A program made the position numbers and the translations under genes. From contig NC_092809.1 in assembly GCF_040954645.1 (NCBI RefSeq), positions 81,338,889 through 81,402,888 on the forward strand: a stretch of 64,000 bases of DNA. Direction: 5' to 3'. Below the pieces are notes generated by a model, which was not told the DNA's origin, ran no database searches, and saw nothing but the letters and a program-made list of their open reading frames with translations. The DNA comes from Diabrotica undecimpunctata. Taxonomy: Eukaryota > Arthropoda > Insecta > Coleoptera > Chrysomelidae. Shown piece by piece: positions 57,001 to 64,000 of the stretch (the stretch's first letter is position 1; the number at the start of each line of letters is the position of its first letter).

Positions 57001-59824
57001 CTAGGTGTTGAAAAACCTTTCTTTTAAAAGCTCTATAGTCTGTTGAATTTCAGATGGTAGACTATTATAAAATTTAACACACGCATACAAAGGACTTCTC
57101 TCTGTTATAGACAATCTGTGAAGTGGCAAATTCAAATTAAGGCTTCTTGTATTATATTCATGATTGGGAAGCAGGTGACAATACAAAGAAAAATTTTTAA
57201 AAAGGAACATAATACATTCAAATATATAGATGGCTGAGAAAGTGAGTATATTGAGTGATTTGAATCGGCCTCTACAGGATTCTCCTGCCTTCAATCCTAA
57301 GATCACACGGACTGCCTTTTTTTGGACTATAAAGACAGTTGAGCTATCTACTGCAGCACCCCAGAAGATTACCCCATATCGCATAATAGAATAAAAGTTT
57401 GCATAATATACTGATAGTAAAATCCCCTGGTCTAGATAGCTCTTTAACACCCTTAATGAGTAGCAGGCTCTATTCAGTTTTTTTGTCGTATTTTGTATTT
57501 GTTCCCCCCAATTCAGATTCTGGTCAATATGAATACCAAGAAATTTAACTGATCTAGCAGGTTCTGTGTTTTGTGATAGGAAATTAATTGTATCTGGAAA
57601 CTGCTCTCGTGACTGGCTGGTTCTAAAGTAGACAAAAACTGTCTTATCAGTATTAAGCAACAACCGATTTCCACTGAACCACTGTTCAGCCTTGCTTAGA
57701 ATTTGCTCTGCCACTGTGAGGAGTGTTTCTAAAGTTTTTTCCCAGAAAAGCACATTTGAGTCATCAGCGAAATTTACAAGGTTTGAGGAACTACTAACCA
57801 CCGCATTTGGAAGGTCGTTTATGTAGACCAAAAAGAGGAAAGGCCCCAGGACACTCCCCTGTGGTATGCCTAATTTTAAATTGATAGGATCAGAGTAAAC
57901 CTTACATCCCCTTTTCTCCAGGCATACCTTTTGTGACCTATCTGTGAGAAATGATTTTATCCAGTTTAAAGCCGGTCCCTGTATTCCATAAAGATGTAAT
58001 TTTTGTAATAAAAGAACATGATCTAGGCTATAGCCTATGGACCTTAGATAGGTCCAAAAAAGCACCTAGTGTTTTCATCTTTGCCTCCAGTTTTTCTAAA
58101 ATTTTTGATATAAAATCATAGGTAGCTGTCTCAATAGATCTCCCTGCCAGAAAACCATGCTGTGAACTACTAAATAAGTTGTTTGTAGTGAAAAAGTTTT
58201 GAAATCTGAAATATATTGCTTTTTCGAATATTTTTGAGAATGATGGAAGAAGGCTTATTGGTCTATAGTTCTCCATCTTAGTAACATCGCCTTTTTTATG
58301 TAGTGGCTTCACAATTGCCAGTTTTAAACTTTGAGGAAATTTACCTTGCCTGAAAGAAGCATTAACTATAAAAGAAAGAGGAAGAGAAATCTCTGATGAA
58401 ACATATTTAATTAAGTTGGTTGATATTTCATCATAACCAGAGCTATGCTTGTTTTTTAAGTTATTTATTATGTGTCTTATTTCTTTCTCTGAAACAGGAG
58501 TTAAAAACATGCAATGATTAGTTTGTTCGATATTAATTTGAAAATTTTTTACATGCTTTATTTTCTTTACAGCTTCTGGTGCTGCATTTGCCATAAATTG
58601 ATTTATTTCGTTAGAAAGCACCTGAGGGTCACCCTCTAAACAGAAATTACCTTGATTTTTGGAATTACCCTTAATCTCTTTTACCAATTGCCAAGCCATT
58701 TTAGTTTTATTTTCGCTATTTTCAATTCGTTCTTTATAACAATTTTTTCGAGATTGAGTGAGTAAAGAATTGTATTTGCGTTTTTCTGTCCTGTAAATAT
58801 CTTTATAATCAACATTATTGGTAGACAGTGTAAACAAAACATCAAGCCTAGATTTACAATGTTTTATATCATCATTTTTAAAGTACTTTTGTGATTTTTT
58901 TTTATTTGCTGAATTTATCTCTTTGAGTGGAAAACATTGTATAAAAATTTTCTGAACTATACTCATAAAAGCATCCCACTGATTATCTACATCTAATGTC
59001 TCAAAAACAGATACCCAGTCTACATTACCTAACATGAATTTAAAAAAATGTTTATTCTCCTTGCTAAATATTCGTTTTTTTATTATATTTGACTCAAATT
59101 CATTTAATTCAAATTTTACCTTTTGAGCAGTATGATCAGATGTATGAGGATTGAATACAAGAGAATCAAATATGTCAAGATTTGTAAAAATATTATCTAT
59201 ACAGGATTTTTTGTTACCTTGTATGCGTGTATAGTCTTTGATGGAAGGTTTAATATCAAAGTAACTCAAAAACATTTTTAATGTGTCTGGCCACCTTGCA
59301 CCCTCAAGCAACATATCTAAGTTAAAATCACCAGCCAGAAAAATGATGGAGTCCTTGTCAACAAAATCACAAAGTATTTGGTCCAATTTGTTTATTAAAA
59401 CTTGTGGGTCTTCTGTTCGGTAGATGGATAGGATTACAATCTTCTTCTTATTAATTCGCACCTCTGCAGCGGAACACTCAAACACCGTTCTTTCTGATAA
59501 ACTAGAAATATCTTCCCGGGCTTTTGCAATAAATGTGTCTTTAATGTATACCGCACTGCCACCATGCTCATGTGAACTGCTTCTACAATATGAAGAGATC
59601 AGTTTAAAATTCCGCACATTGTAGTCCCGCAGTTGTTCTTCTGTTTTCCAGTGCTCAGTTAAACAAAGAGCAAAGCATTCATCATGATCTTCTAGGATAA
59701 AATTAATGGCATCAATACTTGTTTTAATTGATTGCGGATTTAAGTGAATTACTGATAATTTCTTTTGGTGTGTCCCATAGACTGTCTTTTGACACTGGGG
59801 TGCCTCTGTACATTTCTCATACAA
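57001..59824 (-). pseudogene. Jockey/CR1-group LINE ORF2, one break in RT
   Basis: The first frame (59824-58028, 598 codons) has an APE-type endonuclease (HLNPQSIK, LTEHW, AGDFNLDML, SDHTAQ) and the RT start (LHKKGDVTKMENYRPISLL, GFLAGRSIETA, FLDLSK). The second frame (58065-57001, 354 codons) has GIPQGSVLGPFLFLVYIND, the NFADDSNVLF catalytic box, KFLGIHIDQNLNW and a C-terminal YNTRS...FYNSLPSEI block. The two overlap, and a scrambled stretch with the palindrome AGGCTATAGCCT (58025-58036) breaks RT motif A between FLDLSK and DHVLLLQKL. There is no RNase H. Otherwise the copy is well preserved and therefore young. It is inserted in the large THAP element. Confidence 0.92.
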
Positions 59825-60298
59825 TGTTTTTTTGTTTTAAACACATATAAATAAAATGTTTTACTTACCTCGGACCAAATTTTTGTAATACACTTCCAAA
59901 TAAAATATTTAAATTCTTTAAACTTATTTAGATATAGGAAGATTTAGAAGCCACAGTACGTTTATGTACAATTTTAGTTGACACGATATTTACTAGTTGA
60001 TAGTAATAACTCTATTTTAAATGAATACGTTGTGATTCATAGTCTGTTTTTTGTAACATTTTTATTTGTAAGTAAACCTGTTGTTACTATGTCAGTGAAA
60101 TATTGCAACGCTGGTGAATTTAATTCAGTGGATCAAAAATGGACGTTTAGTTTAGTCCTTAACTTTTTCACACAGCACCATCTAGTATAATGTATATCAA
60201 ACAAACAATGGTATATTAAAATCTATTAAGACAGAAAGAGTGGTGACATCTAGTGACTGTCTCAATTAGAATCGAAACAAATTTATACATTGCGTTGG
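59825..60298. other. Right interior of the large element
   Basis: LINE 5' flank and subterminal region of the 10.6-kb element. A 70-codon open frame (59978-60190) has no recognisable domain. Confidence 0.4.
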
Positions 60299-60322
60299 CT
60301 AACTAGTCCTATTTAAACAATG

Positions 60323-60850
60323 CTATAAGTACCTGCGTCTCTATTGTCATTTTCTTGTTTTAGCTTAGTCATTGAACAAATCTTTGATATTTTTGCTGCC
60401 ATCAATTTGTTCCTTTGTTGTAGAAGCTCGAAGGTAGTAAGATTCAATTTTGGGGATAGATTGAATGTGCTCAATGATTGCAGCTAGTAATTCTGGACTA
60501 ATTTTTCTATGACTGTCATGTCTGCCTCTCAAATTAGTTTGTGAAAAATCGTTGTTGTTCATTTTATTCTGTACCGTAAATATCGTCCTATCGGAGATGT
60601 CCAATGTAGCCTTGTAAAAAGTTTTACAAACTCTAATCGTCGTATTATTCACAATGAAATGAAATGCTTTATTGTTGTGTCTGGGCCTCTGAGCATTTCT
60701 ATATTTGTATTTAGGCTGAATGTCAATCATACTGGCACTTATGTATGCTCTTTGTTTACTCTATATTAATCTTTGTAGGGCATTTAAATCTACATTTTTC
60801 TGTGCATGGTTCTTTAAGACACCTGGCTGGCATAGTCTTCTTTGTTTTTC
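60323..60850 (-). pseudogene. N-terminal part of interrupted insect repeat gene
   Basis: Minus strand from about 60845: a Cys-rich start (CLKEPCTEKCRFKCPTKINI) in one frame, then from 60730 YKYRNAQRPRHNNKAFHF, IRVCKTFYKATLDISDRTIF, NLRGRHDSHRKISPELLAAI and HIQSIPKIESYYLRAST, with a stop at 60365 and a further short shifted piece (KLKQENDNRDAGTY) to the insertion point. The family is the same as 49000-49679, which supplies the continuation. At least two frameshifts are present, so the gene was probably already decaying or has decayed since. Confidence 0.75.
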
Positions 60851-61667
60851 AACTTAGATACATATGATTTTCCTGTATTACTTTCCTTTTCTTTTTTTTT
60901 GTTTGTAAACAACATCAACAAAAAACATCATTATGAGAAAAATATGCGCAGTGCTGTATACCGCAAGAAATCATGCATGTTACTTACCTTATTAAACACG
61001 TAAAATATATTTACTCAAATTACTTTGGTAAAACCGCAGAATACTCCATCCCAACAAGAAGCGAAAGCTTTGTCGGAACCTTTGATGTTGGGAGGACAGA
61101 AATTTCGGAGTGACAGTGACAGTTAAACTACATACTACACGAAGAAAAGTAGTGAGGAAGTCGTTCAAAACTGTAGTCAAATTATGGTTACACTGAGAAA
61201 CGAAGTAATCATTTTTAAGTAATCTGTTTTGTATGAATTTTATTTTTTCTGTAAAATTTAATATAACTTATATATCAATTCTGTACTGATAATTAAAAAG
61301 TTCCTAAGTCAAAAATATCGATTTGTTTTTTTTTAACAAACAAATTAACGTACTAAAAGTATTTTAGTACGTTAAAAAAACGTACGTTAATTTCAAAATA
61401 GAGATGAAAAGCAGTCGATTTCTATTACTTTTTATCGTTTTTTTTAAGGTTAATAAAAAACTTCATTCAAAATCTATATTTTGACTCAAGACTTTTTTAC
61501 TTATCAATACAGAATTATACTTTTGAAATTTCTATTAACTTTGTCTTAAGTTGCTGACTTTTTTTGTTTCCTGTTGAGGAATTTCTTTGAATGTGAATAT
61601 CTATTAACCTCCAACACCATGATATTTTCGCTGCGCGTAAAAACTCTGTATCTGCGGCTAGAATGAC
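60851..61667. other. No gene recognised
   Basis: AT-rich. GTACGTTAA-type short inverted segments near 61340-61390 (ACGTACTAAAAG, TTTTAGTACGT) could form a small hairpin. Confidence 0.4.
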
Positions 61668-61995
61668 TGTATACCCTTCGATTTCTTTCTATGCATCTAA
61701 GGTCTCTGAAACTTCTGGTTGTACTGTACTAAATTCAACTCGCCAGGACATATCAAATTTATGGTAGGAAAGGGTAAAAAGTTGTAATAAAACAGAATAA
61801 TAATCAAAATTTATTGTAATTAATATACATGTATACCCCTTCGATTTCTCTTTCTCTGCATCTGAGGTCTCTGAAACTTCTGGTTGTACAGTACTACATT
61901 CAATTCGCCTGGATATATCACATTTGTGGTAGGGAGGGGTAAAAAATTGTAATAAAACACAATAATAATAATAATAGAAATTTATTGTAATTAAT
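61668..61995. repeat. Tandem duplication, 162-bp period
   Basis: TGTATACCC(C)TTCGATTTCT begins at 61668 and 61830. The two units share GAGGTCTCTGAAACTTCTGG-like and TGTAATAAAACA.AATAATAA segments with about 10 percent divergence. It is not coding. It could be tandem terminal repeats of an unknown element or a simple duplication. Confidence 0.8.
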
Positions 61996-62454
61996 ACTAA
62001 TAATGTTTATTTAGGAAGCTTAGATTATAATATAGATTTACAAAAAATAAGCATACTGAACACTAAATAAACATGAAAAATCACTGAAGTAGAGCTACCA
62101 TAAAAGTAGCACCCCTTGTGCGTGATACTTAAAAAATATATGTACAAAAAAGCAAATATTTAACAAATGTATGAATATAAACAGTTACATATGGGCACTT
62201 ACAAAAATACATTCATTTTAATATAGCATGTGACATAAATATGTCAATAAATTCAAGAAATGTTGTAATTGATAAACAAAGTATATGTATGAGGACAATT
62301 TACGTACAGTTAAAAATTTATTCTCGTTGTATAACAGTTCGCTGTAATATCTTAAATTTTTTCCATAAACATCTAATTAACCACTTCTGAATGTTTATAG
62401 AATGCAAGTAAATATTCCTTATTCCACCCCATTGGCATGGATAAACATAACCTG
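61996..62454. other. No gene recognised
   Basis: AT-rich and without ORFs, repeat pairs or motifs that I can name. Confidence 0.4.
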
Positions 62455-62990
62455 GATGGGAATAGAATAGAAATATATGCTTTATTGTCATTGAAAATTT
62501 TACAATTTTATGGACGAAGCTTACAAAGACTCAGAGAAAAAAAAAACAATAACAAATTGCATAATCAACCGTAGGAACTAATAAGTTTAAGCTACTTTGG
62601 GTAATGATGACGCACGGGTAAAGAACCATGGAACTGTATATAAAGATATTGTAATTTCTTAGTTATTAATTAAGAAACTCTTCTACTGAATAAAATGGTC
62701 TTTCAGATAGATAGGCTTTTGTCATTTTAGAAAACTTCGGGAACGATGTTGCACATTTATGTCGTAAAGGGAGATCGTTGTATAGTTTTTTGCAGAATAT
62801 AATATAGATTTGTTTACTAACTGTGAACGGCATCGGTAAATAAACATCAAAGGGTGAATTTTCGTTTAGTAGTCATGATAAGGTCTTGCTGGAAAGACAT
62901 GTAGGTATTTACGAACTAAGCAAACAGTTTCTAAAATATATAAAGAAGAAAGTGTTAAAATTGTTGCAGTTTCGCAACTGTGTATAAACG
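62455..62990 (-). pseudogene. LINE ORF2 C-terminus and 3' tail
   Basis: On the minus strand the last codons read SPFDVYLPMPFTVSKQIYII, CKKLYNDLPLRHKC and KAYLSERPFYSVEEFLN, then a stop near 62670. The 3' region contains AATAAAGCATATATTTCTAT and a TATTC-type tail. The YN.LP and YSVEEFL features mark the C-terminus of CR1/RTE-like insect LINEs. Upstream sequence is frame-broken and ends near 62990, so this is a short 5'-truncated copy. Confidence 0.68.
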
Positions 62991-64000
62991 TTTATTAAAT
63001 ATTAACAGACTTTATGGTAGTTTTGATTCTCCCCGTATATCAAGATTCCATGTACAAGGGTGCATCTGGGTTAAAAACTACATGTTACGAGACGGGCAAT
63101 CTGCAAAATGACACAGATGTGTATTTGAGATAAGCGATGCATCTACAAAATCAGAGTCCAGTTTTATCTCTCAAACCACACACATGTGTATGAGCGTTTG
63201 GGTTAAAGGTACCTGAGGTACTTGGCATCGGTCCTTTGACCGAGAAAGTCGTTTGATGCAAAAAAGTTGCATTAGGAATTTTGTGGTTCCTGTTGTTCGT
63301 CGGTGAAAACATCTTTTGCGGTAGCCGGGGTGCTATCTTTTCATTGGGTAAGGAACAATACACCATTAATCTATGTTGCTGGTGCATTTGGTATATTTAT
63401 TTGATATTTGTTTGGAACTTTATCGCATTTGTGCCGCGATCGCGATTGAACATTGTCAATTGGACATTTTGCATTTGTTTTGTTTTATGTAATATTTACT
63501 GCATTCTTATTTTTTGTATTTTGTCATTACTGATTATACTTTGAATTGAGTTTAATATAATTCATATATGTTATGTTTGATTGCATTTTCTGTAACTTTA
63601 TTAACAAGGTTTGTTCAGTTTACCACGGATTAAGTATAATATTATATGTGCGCATATTTTTCACTCGTTAACGTCTAATATCAATTTATGCTTTATTTCT
63701 AATCATACTCAACCATAGCAATCGAAATCTTAAATTTCTTTGTTGTTAATGTGTTCTTAAAACCTATTCATCAACATCTTTGTTTTGGTTTGTAAATGGT
63801 TATCTTTTCGGTGTTGTTTCATATTAACTAATATTTAAGTTTATATCCTTCTTTAGTTATAATTGTATATTGGGTTATGTATATTTATGTTTAATTTCAC
63901 CTCTTTTTAAAATAGCATTTTATACAGTCCACTGGCTTTCATTTCTTTTCTTTTATTTTAATATACATACCCAATCCGAAAGGGGGAAACCAGCGAGTTC
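62991..64000. other. Unassigned, two short open frames
   Basis: 63151-63387 (minus, 78 codons, containing SVKGPMPSTSGTFNPNAHTH) and 63281-63544 (plus, hydrophobic) overlap. Neither matches a family I know. The rest is AT-rich to the window end. Confidence 0.3.

Larger units (their letters stand above)
49680..60322 (-). mobile_element. 10.6-kb THAP-bearing TIR element
   Basis: 24-bp perfect terminal inverted repeats begin CATTGTTTAAATAGGACTAG at each end (49680-49703; 60299-60322). CTATAAG stands directly outside both ends (49673-49679, 60323-60329). The interrupted gene continues across the gap. Inside are THAP exons at 56448-56570 and 50871-50980 (minus), LINE ORF1 remains, a LINE ORF2 and microsatellites. 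THAP domain, CA-starting TIRs and a 7-8-bp duplication suggest the P-element superfamily, but no transposase core was recognised. Much of the length is later insertions. Confidence 0.78.

Overview
This window reads as AT-rich, intergenic or intronic chromosome of an insect, possibly a beetle. The reasons are spliced genes, no bacterial gene organisation, many (TA)n tracts, and the repeat families present: MULE, hAT, piggyBac, Harbinger, THAP/P-like and CAGGGTG-ended elements, Gypsy and BEL retrotransposons, Jockey-type LINEs and a Penelope-like element. The species is inference. Almost everything identified is a transposable element or a fossil of one. The only candidates for ordinary host coding sequence are a short first exon at 34844-34929 (+) and a three-exon THAP-domain gene at 8435-10024 (-).

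Left part (1-24 kb). A nearly intact hAT transposase (341-2520) carries one frameshift. A MULE (3158-6936) has 220-bp terminal inverted repeats and a 9-bp target duplication, and its right copy was later split by a 416-bp MITE with its own 8-bp duplication. Next come the THAP gene, a Harbinger remnant, a tandemly repeated THAP/P-like fossil, a complete Gypsy element (14613-18935, LTRs of 158 bp, duplication GATTT), a 1.3-kb inverted-repeat element with a 9-bp duplication, a decayed tyrosine-recombinase-like gene and a 1.4-kb foldback.

Middle part (24-48 kb). A foldback MITE with TTAA sites, a BEL LTR piece and a piggyBac fragment occur at 24-26 kb. The same block recurs in opposite orientation at 44-47 kb, inside a BEL element (38500-46914, duplication GTAAC) that splits a Jockey LINE into ORF2 (36290-38499) and ORF1 (46920-48077). 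Between the two blocks lie a large nested foldback with a DUF4817-like helix-turn-helix ORF, a Penelope-like RT/GIY-YIG ORF with a hammerhead-like motif downstream, and the candidate host exon.

Right part (48-64 kb). The most interesting structure is a 10.6-kb element (49680-60322) with 24-bp terminal inverted repeats and a perfect 7-bp target duplication. It interrupts a gene of another repeat family, and the gene reads on across the gap when the element is ignored. The element carries two THAP exons 5.5 kb apart, LINE ORF1 remains and a LINE ORF2 (57001-59824). No DDE transposase was recognised in it. Beyond it are a 162-bp tandem duplication and a LINE 3' end.

Most coding features are broken. 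The order of insertions can be read from target duplications and from genes that resume on the far side of an insertion.
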